A stretch of 64,000 nucleotides of DNA, from NCBI RefSeq assembly GCF_017912535.1, contig NZ_JAERQK010000003.1, forward strand, positions 372,001 to 436,000. The letters run 5' to 3'. Below the pieces are notes generated by a model. The model was not told the origin of the DNA and searched no databases. It worked only from the letters and a program-made list of their open reading frames with translations. Every line of letters begins with the position of its first letter. Within the stretch, counting starts at the first letter, position 1. Below are positions 28,555 through 38,068 of this stretch, one piece after another. Position numbers and translations under genes: made by a program. Source of the stretch: Motiliproteus sediminis. GTDB lineage: Bacteria > Pseudomonadota > Gammaproteobacteria > Pseudomonadales > Balneatricaceae.

Positions 28555-30072
28555 GTGTCTGACCCAGCGATCGTTTTTTATTCCGATTTCAATTGCCCGT
28601 TTTGCTTTGCGCTTAACGAGCGCATTCTTGCTATGGGTGAAAGCGCCAAGGTGGAATGGCGCGGAATCGAACATATGCCCGCCGCGGATGCCGGTAAGTC
28701 GACTCTGGTGGACCAGACCCAGCTCATTAATGAGGTGGCCGTGGTACGCAAGCGCGCACCGGAAGTGAACATAGTGACCCCCGATTTTCGCCCATCGACC
28801 CGCCTGGCTAACCGGTTACTGGTGGCGCTCGCGGATATCGGTCGTCACCCGCGTGCCGAGCTGCGCACCCGTATCTATCGTGCGTATTGGCAGCGTGGTG
28901 AGAATATCTCCGACCCGCAGGTGCTGGGCCAGCTCTGTCGCACGGTAGGGGTTGACTATCCGGAAGCGAATCTTGCTGCCGATCAAGTAGTTGAGCAGCT
29001 GGCTGGCTGGCAACGGGAGTGGGAGGGCGAACGTTTTCATACCCGCTTGCCGGCGATGGTGTCGGTGGCCGCGGACAAGCCGGTACTGGGTTTTCCAACC
29101 TACGACCTGTTGTCCAATTTTTTCTCCGGAGAGGAGATCGGTTTGGCGCCGGAAAGTCTGGCCGCCTGTGAGCTCAAACCGCGCCAGGCAATCCTGTTGG
29201 TCGGTAATCTGGGCAAGGAGCGTTGCAACACTACTGAGCTGGATGCGGCATACCAGTTTACCCAGCAGAGCGATTTTGCCGCTGCCCACCAGTGGCTCAA
29301 GGATCAGGATTGTTTACCGGACATGGTGGTAATTGATGCGCAGCAGGCGCGCGACGAAGCGTTGACGTTTTGCTCCGAGTTGCGGGCGCTGCCGGTGTTT
29401 CGGTATACCGCGCTGATATTGCTGGCAGACGCCAGTGACCCCGGTATTGAACTGGCTGGTTTTGACGTGGGTGCCACCGATGTTCTGTTTGATCTTGGCG
29501 ATGCCAAGGTCTGTCAGGCCCGGCTGGACCTGCATTTGCGCATGAAACGCAGCGCGACCCTGCTGGCGTCGCTGGCGCGCATGGATTACCTCACCGAATT
29601 GCCCAATCGGCGGGAATGTGACCGCAAGCTGGAACAGGAGTGGTTGCGACTGCGGCGACATGGCGAGCCCCTGGCACTGGTGCTAATCGATATTGACCAT
29701 TTCAAGGCGTACAACGACCACTATGGTCATTCGTTGGGGGATGATTGTCTGCGTCAGGTGGCCAAGGCGATGTCGCGTTGTTTGCGGCGTCCGGCTGATA
29801 TGCTGGCCCGCTATGGGGGCGAAGAGTTTATGGCTATATTGCCGGAAACCACGCGAGAGGGCGCTGAAACCGTTGCCCAGGCCATGGTCGAAGCGGTACG
29901 GCAAACCGGTTTGCCCCATGAAGCGTCATCAACGGCTGATTGGGTGACTATCAGTGCCGGGGTGGCGGCTCTGGTTCCTGAGGATGGGGCAACACCGCGT
30001 GAAATCAGCGAGTTGGCTGATAATGCGTTGTATCGGGCTAAATCCGGTGGACGCAACCGGGTCTGCCGCTGA
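28555..30072 (+). CDS. DsbA-like/receiver-like/GGDEF fusion (diguanylate cyclase)
   Basis: A three-part protein of about 505 residues. Residues ~5-205 form a DsbA-like thioredoxin fold with the CPFC dithiol (Cys14, Cys17) in YSDFNCPFCFALNE and a probable cis-proline in GFPTYDL. Residues ~212-335 resemble a receiver domain: PDMVVIDAQ keeps a candidate aspartate, but the acidic pocket and the conserved lysine are missing. Residues ~340-505 are a GGDEF domain with the active motif RYGGEEF and an inhibitory RPAD I-site five residues before it. The GTG at 28555 is preferred over the one at 28549 because AGGGGAG then lies at normal spacing. There is no signal peptide, so the dithiol domain is probably cytoplasmic. 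Expected product: c-di-GMP. Confidence 0.85.
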   Translation: MSDPAIVFYSDFNCPFCFALNERILAMGESAKVEWRGIEHMPAADAGKSTLVDQTQLINEVAVVRKRAPEVNIVTPDFRPSTRLANRLLVALADIGRHPRAELRTRIYRAYWQRGENISDPQVLGQLCRTVGVDYPEANLAADQVVEQLAGWQREWEGERFHTRLPAMVSVAADKPVLGFPTYDLLSNFFSGEEIGLAPESLAACELKPRQAILLVGNLGKERCNTTELDAAYQFTQQSDFAAAHQWLKDQDCLPDMVVIDAQQARDEALTFCSELRALPVFRYTALILLADASDPGIELAGFDVGATDVLFDLGDAKVCQARLDLHLRMKRSATLLASLARMDYLTELPNRRECDRKLEQEWLRLRRHGEPLALVLIDIDHFKAYNDHYGHSLGDDCLRQVAKAMSRCLRRPADMLARYGGEEFMAILPETTREGAETVAQAMVEAVRQTGLPHEASSTADWVTISAGVAALVPEDGATPREISELADNALYRAKSGGRNRVCR

Positions 30073-30204
30073 TTGGTTGTCGGCCCCGCTTTCCTTTTTA
30101 GCGATTCTGATTAATGATCTAGGGCTAAGAGCGCCGCCTGCTGACTTGCGTCGAGAGGTCTGTTGATTCGTTTGCGACACCGGTGGTGATAAGGAGTCTG
30201 TCCC

Positions 30205-32475
30205 ATGCCAAGTTTGGCCCGCCTACAGCGTATCGTTCAAGATGCCAGTGCGGCTGCATCTCTTGATGAGATCCTGCGGATTTTATCGACCCAGGTAAAA
30301 GAGGTGATGGCGCTGGATGTTTGCAGTATCTACTTGATGGATGCGGACAGTCAGGAGCTGGTGCTGATGTGTACTCAGGGGCTCGATCCTGCGTCCGTCG
30401 GCCGTATCCGCATGCCGCTCGGCGATGGCCTTGTGGGGTTGGTTGGCGCACGCGAGCAACTGCTTAATATCGAAGACGCGCCTAGTCACCCCAACTTCCA
30501 CTATTTCCCGGAAGCGCATGAGGACGAGTACCACGCTTTTCTAGGTGCGCCCATCGTTCATTACCGTCAGCTGGTCGGAGTGTTGGTCGGCCAGCAGCGT
30601 GATGCACGCCGGTTCGATGGCGAAGATGAAGCCTTTATGGTCACCATCGCCGCGCACCTGGCGGGCATCCTCAGTCACGCCATCAACAGCGGTAAAGTGT
30701 CTAATTTGCTGCAGAGTCACACCTCTTCCCATACCTTCGTTAACGGTGCCATCGGCTCCACCGGTGTCGGTATTGGCAAGATTGTGGTGCCGGGCGGTTC
30801 CCTCAGCTTCCGTCAGGTTGATGAACTCTGTGCGCTGGATAAAGCCAGCGAGCTAGTCAGCTTTGAGCATGCCGTAACGGGTGTGCGCAATGAGCTTGAA
30901 GCCGGGCGGGCGCAGATGGAAGAGACCCCCGGCGATGTGAAGGCGATTTTCGATGCCTACCGTCTGATTCTCGACGGAGCCGATCTGCAAAACGCAGTGC
31001 GCAGCCGGATCGAAGGCGGGCTGGTTGCGCCTGCCGCTCTGAAGCAGGCGATCGAGGAGCTGGCATCGATCTTTGAAGCGATGGAAGACCCCTACTTTCG
31101 CGCACGCGGTGAAGATATTCGTAATATTGGCCTGCGCTTGCTGCGTTTTTTGATTGAACCTGAAACGGTCGTGACCAACTACAGTGAGCCTTGCATTCTG
31201 GTGGGGGAGGTGGTCAGTGTGTCCGATATCGCCAACATTCCCCAGGAGCGCCTTGCAGGGATTGTCTGTCAGCAGGGATCGGCGCTGTCGCACACAGCCA
31301 TTCTGGCCAGTGCGTTGGGCGTGCCCGCGGTCATGGGGGTGGGGGAGCTGCCGCTGCGCCTGCTAAAAGGCCAGCAAGCGATCATCGATGGTTATCAAGG
31401 ACGGGTTCACTTTCGCCCCAGTAAAGCGCTGTTGGCAGAGTTTCGCCGCTTGCAACGCCAGGAGCAGGAATTCGACCGCTCGCTGGACAAGCTTCGTGAT
31501 CTGCCGGCAGAGACCATTGATGGACGTCGTCTGTCACTGCTGGTCAATACCGGCCTGCTGTCTGATATTACTCCGGGCTTGCAGAAAGGTGCCGAGGGCG
31601 TCGGCTTGTACCGTACCGAAATCCCGTTCATGGTCCATGAGACCTTTCCCACCGAAGAGGAGCAGTATCAGGTCTACCGCAAGGTGTTGGGTGCCTTTCA
31701 TCCTCGCCCGGTGACTATGCGCACCCTGGATATCGGCGGTGACAAGCCATTACCCTATTTTCCGGTGTCCGAGGCCAACCCCTATCTCGGTTGGCGTGGT
31801 ATTCGCTTTACCCTGGATCACCCGGAGATCTTTCTGGGGCAGTTGCGAGCCATGCTGCGCGCCTCGGTAGGGATGGATAACTTGCGAATTCTACTGCCCA
31901 TGGTCAGTAGCGTGGGTGAAGTAGACAGCTTTTTGCAGTTGCTCGACAAAGCGATCGGTAGTCTGCGAGAGGATGGGCTTGAGGTGCTAAAACCCCAGGT
32001 CGGAGTGATGATCGAGGTACCCTCGACCATGTATCTTCTGGACTTCCTTGCCTGGCGGCTGGATTTTGTTTCCATCGGCACCAATGACCTGACCCAGTAT
32101 CTGTTGGCGGTCGATCGTAACAATGAACAGGTCGCCAGCTTGTTCTCCCGTCTTCACCCCAGTGTCATTCGTGCGCTTAATCAGGTCATGATCCAGGCTC
32201 GCGAGCATGGGCTGGAGGTTTGTCTCTGTGGCGAGTTGGCGGCGGACCCGGCGGCGGTTTTGCTGTTGGTGGGCATGGGCGTGGATTCGCTGAGTATGAA
32301 TGCCTACAGCCTGCCGCGGGTAAAGCATGTTATCCGCTCGGTGGAGCGGGCGCAGGTGGAAGGCTTGCTGATGAATGCGTTGCGGATGTCCGATGAACGG
32401 GAGATTCGCGATATGCTCAACCGCTTTCTCGAAAAGAGCGGACTGGGTGGTTTGATTCGTTCCGGGCGCTCTTAG
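30205..32475 (+). CDS. ptsP: Phosphoenolpyruvate-protein phosphotransferase PtsP (EI-Ntr)
   Basis: A 756-residue first enzyme of the nitrogen phosphotransferase system. An N-terminal GAF domain (about 15-160; SIYLMDADSQELVLMCTQGL) is followed by the PEP-utilising enzyme modules. The phosphorylated His363 is in GSALSHTAILASALGVPAVMG (read in two parts), the PEP-site block is GVGLYRTEIPFM, and the C-terminal barrel has SIGTNDLTQYLLAVDR and CGELAADP. It passes phosphate from PEP to NPr and EIIA-Ntr, and the GAF domain senses glutamine and 2-oxoglutarate in E. coli. An AAGGAG site precedes the ATG. Confidence 0.96.
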   Translation: MPSLARLQRIVQDASAAASLDEILRILSTQVKEVMALDVCSIYLMDADSQELVLMCTQGLDPASVGRIRMPLGDGLVGLVGAREQLLNIEDAPSHPNFHYFPEAHEDEYHAFLGAPIVHYRQLVGVLVGQQRDARRFDGEDEAFMVTIAAHLAGILSHAINSGKVSNLLQSHTSSHTFVNGAIGSTGVGIGKIVVPGGSLSFRQVDELCALDKASELVSFEHAVTGVRNELEAGRAQMEETPGDVKAIFDAYRLILDGADLQNAVRSRIEGGLVAPAALKQAIEELASIFEAMEDPYFRARGEDIRNIGLRLLRFLIEPETVVTNYSEPCILVGEVVSVSDIANIPQERLAGIVCQQGSALSHTAILASALGVPAVMGVGELPLRLLKGQQAIIDGYQGRVHFRPSKALLAEFRRLQRQEQEFDRSLDKLRDLPAETIDGRRLSLLVNTGLLSDITPGLQKGAEGVGLYRTEIPFMVHETFPTEEEQYQVYRKVLGAFHPRPVTMRTLDIGGDKPLPYFPVSEANPYLGWRGIRFTLDHPEIFLGQLRAMLRASVGMDNLRILLPMVSSVGEVDSFLQLLDKAIGSLREDGLEVLKPQVGVMIEVPSTMYLLDFLAWRLDFVSIGTNDLTQYLLAVDRNNEQVASLFSRLHPSVIRALNQVMIQAREHGLEVCLCGELAADPAAVLLLVGMGVDSLSMNAYSLPRVKHVIRSVERAQVEGLLMNALRMSDEREIRDMLNRFLEKSGLGGLIRSGRS

Positions 32476-32705
32476 CCCTGCGTGGTGTAAATCTGACACA
32501 AATCAATTAAGTCGTTGTTCGATCTGGCTGTTTGGCGCTGCTGACGTATGCTTAAGTGATTAAAGCGGTGTCTGCCGGCTCAACGCCTCGGGCATCGGTG
32601 ATTGCGAATCTGATGTGTCGAGTCTCATGCTCCTATCTTCCCGGAAGACCCTTGTGGTTGTCCTGTTCCACCGGTTTCAGATCATCCAGGTGATGGGGGG
32701 CGGGC

Positions 32706-35615
32706 ATGGATAAAGCCCACTCTTCACTGCGCCTCAAGGTTATGGCCCAGATTCTCGATCAGGGCCCCGTGGCCATCTGTGTTACCGACCCTGACGGGGT
32801 GGTCGAATACGTTAATGATACCTTCGTGGAGCGGACCGGCTACAGCCAGCAGGAGCTGATCGGTCAGCGCCCCAGCGTGTTGAAAAGTGGCCTTACCGAT
32901 TCCGCGGTATATCGTGATCTCTGGCAGACCATCAGTGCCGGCCAGGTATGGCGCGGCGAGCTGGTTAATCGCACCAAGTCCGGCGAGACGTTCATTGAAA
33001 GCCAAGTCATCGCCCCGATTCATGACGACCGCGGCGCGATCTCCCATTACGTCGCAATCAAAGAGGATGTGTCATCCCTGCGCCGATCCCAGCAGGCGCT
33101 GCAGCGGCGGGTTCGAATGCATCGTTTGCTGTCGGCGTGTAACCAGTGCCTGGTGCGATCGGGGTCCGAGCCCGAACTTATGGTAGGGATCACGGAAGAA
33201 CTGGTTGAAGCTGGTGGTTACTGTTACGCCTGGATCGGATTGGCCTCATCCGCTGATTCGCTGTTGTTGCCGGTTGCCCACGTGGCGGCGTCTGGAGGTG
33301 GGGCGGGCCAGCTTGCGCCGGATCCTGCTGTTTCGGAGCAGGTGCTCCGCAGTCTGCGGCCGCATCTGCGTCATGGTGATGCGGTCGGGGCTGAGGCTCC
33401 AGGGGCCTGCAGCAGCCTGGCGTTACCCTTTCTAAACGAGGAGCAGGGGCTCTATGGAGTGCTGCACCTCTATGCTGACGACCCGGCGCAGTTCGATGCT
33501 GAAGAGCAAGCGCTGCTGCAAGAGCTGAGCGAAGACCTCTGTTTCGGCATCAGCGCTCATCGTATTCGCGAAGCTCTGCAGGAAAGTGAGCTGCGATTCC
33601 GTACCATCGCCGAGGATTCCGTTGCCGGTATCTACATGATTCGGGATGGCCGGTTCGTGTTTGCTAACCCCCAATTGGCGGCCATCTTCGGCTATACCCC
33701 CGAAGCGATTGTTGGCATGAGAGTAATGGAGCTGGTGGCCCCGGAAGACCGCGAACGGGTGGCGGAAAACCTGCGTCGGCGTATCGACGGCGAGCTCGAT
33801 AGCCTGCATTACGAACTTATCGGATGGAGCGCTGACCAGCGGCGTCTGCGGATAGAGGTGTTCGGCGCCCGGTCCGTATATCTGGGGCAGCCGGTTGTGG
33901 TGGGTACTTTGCTCGACGTTACCGGGCGCTACGAGGCAGAGAGCCGCATGCGTCTGCTAACCCGGGCCATGGATGCGGCCAGTAGCGGTATTGCCATCTC
34001 GGATCTGTCGCTGCCGGACAATCCCTTCGTGTATGTGAACCGAGCGTTCGAAACCATTACCGGTTACCCCGCTGATGAGGTCATTGGACGCAATGGACGC
34101 TTCCTGTTAGGCGATGATCGCCGCCAGCCGGAACTCGAAAAGCTCAAAGCAGCGTTGCGTGGGCGCTTGCCTGCGGAAGTGGTGCTGCGCAATTATCACC
34201 GCAACGGCAGTCTGTTCTGGAACCAGTTCTCCGTCGCTCCGGTGAAAGATGAGCAGGGAGAAACAACCCATTACATCAGCGTCATCGATGATATTACCGC
34301 GCATAAAAGCTATGAGCGTCAGCTGGAACAACTGGCCAACTATGACGGCCTGACCGGGCTGGCCAACAAAAACTTGCTGCGTGACCGCCTGCAACAGGCA
34401 GTGATTCATGCCGGTCGCAACAATCGCCGCTTTGCGCTCTTGGTGCTGGATCTGGATCGCTTCAAAATCGTTCATCAGTCCCTAGGCGTGGTCGGTTCTG
34501 ACGCCGTGCTGCAGACCGTGGCGCAGCGTCTTCAAAATCTGTCTCAGCCAGCGGATACCGTCGCCCGTCTGGGGGCTGACGAATTTGCCTGGCTGATGTT
34601 CGATTATCTTGATGATGGCCAGATCGTTCATCGCGCCCAGCAGCTGATGGCGTGTCTGGCCGAGCCGATCGAAGTTGGCAGTGATCACCTCACTCTGACC
34701 GCCAGTATCGGAATTACGCTCGCAACCGGAGAGGGCGGTGCGGATGTCCTGCTAGCTAACGCCGAAGCGGCGATGTTCCGGGCGGCGGAAGAGCGCAATA
34801 GTTTCCGTTTCTACGCCCCGGAAATGAATGAACGCGCCCGCCAACGGCTAGAGCTGGAGTTGGATCTCAAGCGCGCCAATGAGGCCGGCGAGTTCGTACT
34901 CTACTACCAGCCGAAGGTGTGCTTGCGCAGTGGCAGGATTACCGGTGCAGAGGCATTGATGCGCTGGCAGCACCCTGTCCGGGGCATGGTCCCGCCTAAC
35001 GACTTTATTCCCGCCGCCGAGGAGATCGGTCTGATTGGCAGCATGGGTAAGTGGGCGCTGGCGGAGGCCTGCCGCGAGGTGGCAGACCTCAATCGTGAGC
35101 TGGGTTTGCATCTTTCCATCGCAGTCAATCTGTCGGCGCGGCAGTTTGGTGACGCTTCACTTACCCGCCACGTGGCGGAAGTGCTGTCCCAAACCGGGTT
35201 GCCGGCCTCCCAGTTGGAGTGTGAGCTGACCGAAAGCATGCTGATGGATGACCCAGAATGCGCCCAACAGCTGCTGGCGCAACTGCAGCGGCTGGGGGTG
35301 CGCGTTGCGTTGGATGACTTTGGTACCGGCTACTCGTCGCTAAGTTATCTCAAGCGTTTCCCCATCAATACCTTGAAGATCGACCGCTCTTTTGTTCGCG
35401 ACATTCCCGGTGACGAGCACGATATGGCGATTGCCCGCGCCATCTTGGCACTGGCGCAGTCTCTGGGGTTACAGGTTGTCGCCGAAGGGGTGGAAACCGA
35501 CGAGCAGCGGAGCTGCCTCGCCGCTGAAGGTTGCGATACCATGCAGGGATTCCTGTTCAGCCGACCGCTGCCGGCGGCCGAGTTTCGTCAGTTATTGCTC
35601 GATAGTGGCCGCTGA
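32706..35615 (+). CDS. PAS-GAF-PAS-PAS-GGDEF-EAL protein (probable c-di-GMP phosphodiesterase)
   Basis: A 969-residue cytoplasmic signalling protein; no membrane segment is seen. Domains in order: PAS (~10-130), GAF (~145-290), PAS (~295-415), PAS-PAC (~420-540), GGDEF (~545-705), EAL (~715-965). The GGDEF motif is RLGADEF, which departs from GG(D/E)EF, so cyclase activity is doubtful. The EAL domain keeps [54 protein letters not shown] and VAEGVET, so hydrolysis of c-di-GMP is likely. The ligand of the sensor domains is unknown. It stands alone, 230 nt after ptsP. Confidence 0.9.
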   Translation: MDKAHSSLRLKVMAQILDQGPVAICVTDPDGVVEYVNDTFVERTGYSQQELIGQRPSVLKSGLTDSAVYRDLWQTISAGQVWRGELVNRTKSGETFIESQVIAPIHDDRGAISHYVAIKEDVSSLRRSQQALQRRVRMHRLLSACNQCLVRSGSEPELMVGITEELVEAGGYCYAWIGLASSADSLLLPVAHVAASGGGAGQLAPDPAVSEQVLRSLRPHLRHGDAVGAEAPGACSSLALPFLNEEQGLYGVLHLYADDPAQFDAEEQALLQELSEDLCFGISAHRIREALQESELRFRTIAEDSVAGIYMIRDGRFVFANPQLAAIFGYTPEAIVGMRVMELVAPEDRERVAENLRRRIDGELDSLHYELIGWSADQRRLRIEVFGARSVYLGQPVVVGTLLDVTGRYEAESRMRLLTRAMDAASSGIAISDLSLPDNPFVYVNRAFETITGYPADEVIGRNGRFLLGDDRRQPELEKLKAALRGRLPAEVVLRNYHRNGSLFWNQFSVAPVKDEQGETTHYISVIDDITAHKSYERQLEQLANYDGLTGLANKNLLRDRLQQAVIHAGRNNRRFALLVLDLDRFKIVHQSLGVVGSDAVLQTVAQRLQNLSQPADTVARLGADEFAWLMFDYLDDGQIVHRAQQLMACLAEPIEVGSDHLTLTASIGITLATGEGGADVLLANAEAAMFRAAEERNSFRFYAPEMNERARQRLELELDLKRANEAGEFVLYYQPKVCLRSGRITGAEALMRWQHPVRGMVPPNDFIPAAEEIGLIGSMGKWALAEACREVADLNRELGLHLSIAVNLSARQFGDASLTRHVAEVLSQTGLPASQLECELTESMLMDDPECAQQLLAQLQRLGVRVALDDFGTGYSSLSYLKRFPINTLKIDRSFVRDIPGDEHDMAIARAILALAQSLGLQVVAEGVETDEQRSCLAAEGCDTMQGFLFSRPLPAAEFRQLLLDSGR

Positions 35616-35730
35616 TCTGATTGCCATACACTCTGCTTTTCCTGTTGCGGTTGCTCGTTAACGGCGCCGGCGCTTGCTAAGCTTCGAGGCGGTTATTCAA
35701 CCTACCGCGGTCTAATTCTGGAGCTTGATC

Positions 35731-37776
35731 ATGACGTCGGCGTTCTTTTCTTCGACTTGTCCCCACGATTGCCCATCGGCCTGTGCGCTAAAAGTGGAGC
35801 GCCGTGACGACAACACCATTGGTCGCATTCACGGTGACAAGAGCAACCCTTTTACCGCCGGTGTCATCTGCGCCAAGGTGGCGCGTTACGCGGAGCGGGT
35901 GCACCACCCCGGACGGCTGCGCCAACCGTTACGGCGCACAGGGGCCAAGGGAAGTGGGCAATTCAAGCCGATCAGTTGGGATCAGGCGCTGGATCTGTTG
36001 GCGCAACAGATGAATCAGGTTGCTGAAACCTGGGGGGCAGAGGCGGTGTGGCCCTATTTTTATGCCGGCACCATGGGGCAGGTGCAACGCGGCAGCATCA
36101 ACCGCTTACGCAACCTGATGGGCTATTCCGGCCAGCTCACTAACATCTGTACCGCGATTGGCTACGCAGGGTGGAAAGCGGGGACGGGCAAAATCTGTGG
36201 TACTGATCCGCGCGAACTGGTTGATAGCGACCTGATCGTGCTCTGGGGCTGTAATGCGGTGGCAACGCAGGTGAATACCATGACCCATATTGCGCTGGCG
36301 CGTAAGCGCGGTGCCCGGTTGGTAGTGGTCGATCCTTACCGTAATCACTCTGCCGACAAGGCGGATCTGCACCTTGCGCTGAAACCGGGCAGTGATGGCG
36401 CGTTGGCGACGGCGATGATGCATGTGTTGTTTCGCGATCAACTGGTCGACCGTGAGTACATGGCGCGCTATACCGATGATCCTGCCGGGTTGGAAGCGCA
36501 TCTGATCGACCGCACGCCGGCTTGGGCCGCGCCGCTGACCGGACTGTCGGTAGCGGAGATCGAGCATTTCGCCCGGCTTTATGGGCGCGCGCGGGCGAGC
36601 TTCATTCGCATCGGTCTGGGGATGAGTCGCCAACGCAATGGTGCGGTTAACGTCCATGCGGTGTCTTGTCTGCCGGCCCTCACCGGGGCCTGGCAGGAGC
36701 GGGGCGGGGGGGCATTGCTGGCAACTTCGGACCTGTTTCATCTGGATAAAACCCTGATCGAAGCGTCCGATCATGCGCGCCCTGTGCGTCAACTTGATAT
36801 GTGCCGGATCGGCGCCGTGTTAGCGGGTGAGCCGGCTGACTTGCAGGGTGGGCCGCCGGTCAAGGCGATGTTGGTGCAAAACAGCAACCCCGCCACCGTT
36901 GCACCGGAGTCTGCACGGGTAAGGCAAGGGCTGCTGCGTGAGGATCTGTTTCTCTGCGTACATGAGCAGTTCATGACCGATACCGCACTGCTCGCCGACC
37001 TGGTGCTGCCTGCCACCACCTTTCTGGAACACGATGATCTTTACACCAGTTATGGTCAGCCCTACCTGCAGCTCGGTTTGCAAGGGATTGAGCCGCTCGG
37101 GGAAGCGCGCTCCAACCACTGGCTGATCAATCAGCTGGCGCGGCGGCTGGGCGCGGAGCATGTCGCCTGTGGCTGGAGCGAGCGCGAGTTGATTGATGCA
37201 ACGCTGCTGGCCTCGGGCTATCCCGACCTGGAGCAGTTGGACAGCATGGGGCGGCTTGATTGCTCGTTACCATCGGAGCAGATGCGATTTCTTGATGGTT
37301 TTGCCCAGCCCGATGGGCGGTTTCGCTTACGGCCCGACTGGCCGACCGGAGAGCAGGTTCAGATGCCGGAATGGCCGGATTACTGGCCGGTTAATGAAGG
37401 GGTGGATCAGCGTCATCCGTTGCGTCTGATTACTCCGCCGGCACGCCATTTCCTCAATTCCAGCTTCACCGAGACGGATAGTTCCAGAGCCCGGGAGCAG
37501 CAGCCGAAGTTGCTGATAAATCCCGGTGATGCAGCAGAATATCGGTTATCGGATCAGGGTTTGGTGCGGGTTGGAAATACACGGGGCGAGGTGCTGCTGG
37601 TCGCGTCTTTTACCGACCGCGTTCCGTCTGGATTGGTGGTTGTGGAGGGGATCTGGCCCGGCAGGGACTTTGTTGACGGTGTGGGTATCAATGCCCTGGT
37701 GGGGGCCGACGCGCCTCTGCCTGGTGGTGGCGCGGCGTTTCACGACGTAGCGGTGTGGGTCAGATCTGCAGGCTGA
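35731..37776 (+). CDS. Stand-alone molybdopterin oxidoreductase (DMSO-reductase superfamily)
   Basis: An enzyme of about 681 residues with an N-terminal [4Fe-4S] site (CPHDCPSAC, then ICAKVARY) and bis-MGD binding regions (VLWGCNAVATQVNTM; VVVDPYRNHSADKADLHLALKPGSD in two parts; LLVQNSNPATVAP-like text; a C-terminal molydopterin-dinucleotide domain). The metal-ligand region appears as TNICTAIGYAGWKAG, without the Cys/Sec of formate dehydrogenases or the Ser of DMSO reductases. No Tat signal and no electron-transfer or membrane subunit lie nearby, so it is probably cytoplasmic with unknown substrate. The ATG at 35731 follows GGAG at normal spacing. Confidence 0.85.
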   Translation: MTSAFFSSTCPHDCPSACALKVERRDDNTIGRIHGDKSNPFTAGVICAKVARYAERVHHPGRLRQPLRRTGAKGSGQFKPISWDQALDLLAQQMNQVAETWGAEAVWPYFYAGTMGQVQRGSINRLRNLMGYSGQLTNICTAIGYAGWKAGTGKICGTDPRELVDSDLIVLWGCNAVATQVNTMTHIALARKRGARLVVVDPYRNHSADKADLHLALKPGSDGALATAMMHVLFRDQLVDREYMARYTDDPAGLEAHLIDRTPAWAAPLTGLSVAEIEHFARLYGRARASFIRIGLGMSRQRNGAVNVHAVSCLPALTGAWQERGGGALLATSDLFHLDKTLIEASDHARPVRQLDMCRIGAVLAGEPADLQGGPPVKAMLVQNSNPATVAPESARVRQGLLREDLFLCVHEQFMTDTALLADLVLPATTFLEHDDLYTSYGQPYLQLGLQGIEPLGEARSNHWLINQLARRLGAEHVACGWSERELIDATLLASGYPDLEQLDSMGRLDCSLPSEQMRFLDGFAQPDGRFRLRPDWPTGEQVQMPEWPDYWPVNEGVDQRHPLRLITPPARHFLNSSFTETDSSRAREQQPKLLINPGDAAEYRLSDQGLVRVGNTRGEVLLVASFTDRVPSGLVVVEGIWPGRDFVDGVGINALVGADAPLPGGGAAFHDVAVWVRSAG

Positions 37777-37798
37777 CTTATCAGGTGATGCGTAGGAG

Positions 37799-37827
37799 TA
37801 AAAAAAAGGCTCCCTGAAAGGGAGCCT
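37799..37827 (-). terminator. Rho-independent terminator on the minus strand, downstream of csiV
   Basis: A 9-bp perfect stem (37807-37815 with 37819-37827, loop of 3 nt) is followed, in the minus direction, by a run of T residues (the A-tract at 37799-37806 on the + strand). On the + strand no T-run follows, so it acts on leftward transcripts. It lies 241 nt past the csiV stop, which is far for a simple gene end. Confidence 0.88.
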
Positions 37828-38010
37828 AAAGATGAGGATAAAACACAGCGCGTTAGCGCCAAGCCGTCGACAATGACAGCGAACACCGTGGGCTTTGAGC
37901 AAGCCGGACTGAAGTTCGTCGCTGTGGGGTATTGTTCAGCATCGGCTGAAAGTAACCCGGTTGGTAACGCTCTTCAGGTTGATGTCCAAACCCCCTGCAA
38001 AGCAGGATTG
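37799..38010 (-). ncRNA. Candidate small RNA between csiV and a terminator
   Basis: A promoter (38045-38017) and a strong terminator (37827-37799) on the minus strand bracket about 210 nt with no convincing coding frame. The predicted RNA has a 5' hairpin (CCTGC-TTT-GCAGG, about 37994-38006), a central stem of ACAGC/GCTGT and GAAC/GTTC around an inner GGCTT/AAGCC hairpin, and the terminator stem. No known RNA family is recognised: it has neither tmRNA, 6S, 4.5S nor Rsm-type GGA repeats. It could also be only the 3' untranslated region of csiV. Confidence 0.4.
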
Positions 38011-38016
38011 GTAGCC

Positions 38017-38045
38017 ATATTAGACCTTGGTATAACGCTGGGCAA
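38017..38045 (-). promoter_or_regulatory. Sigma-70-like promoter downstream of csiV
   Basis: On the minus strand TTGCCC (38045-38040) and TAATAT (38022-38017) are separated by exactly 17 nt. Transcription would start near 38010 and run into the terminator at 37827-37799. Each box matches consensus at four of six positions. No gene start follows, which is why a small RNA is suggested. Confidence 0.45.
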
Positions 38046-38068
38046 ACGACAGTTTTTCAGCCGTCAGG

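Noticed and set aside
37976-38020. A 14-codon peptide frame (MATNPALQGVWTST) downstream of csiV
   Set aside because: Its ATG overlaps the -10 box of the putative promoter, it has no ribosome site and is too short to support.
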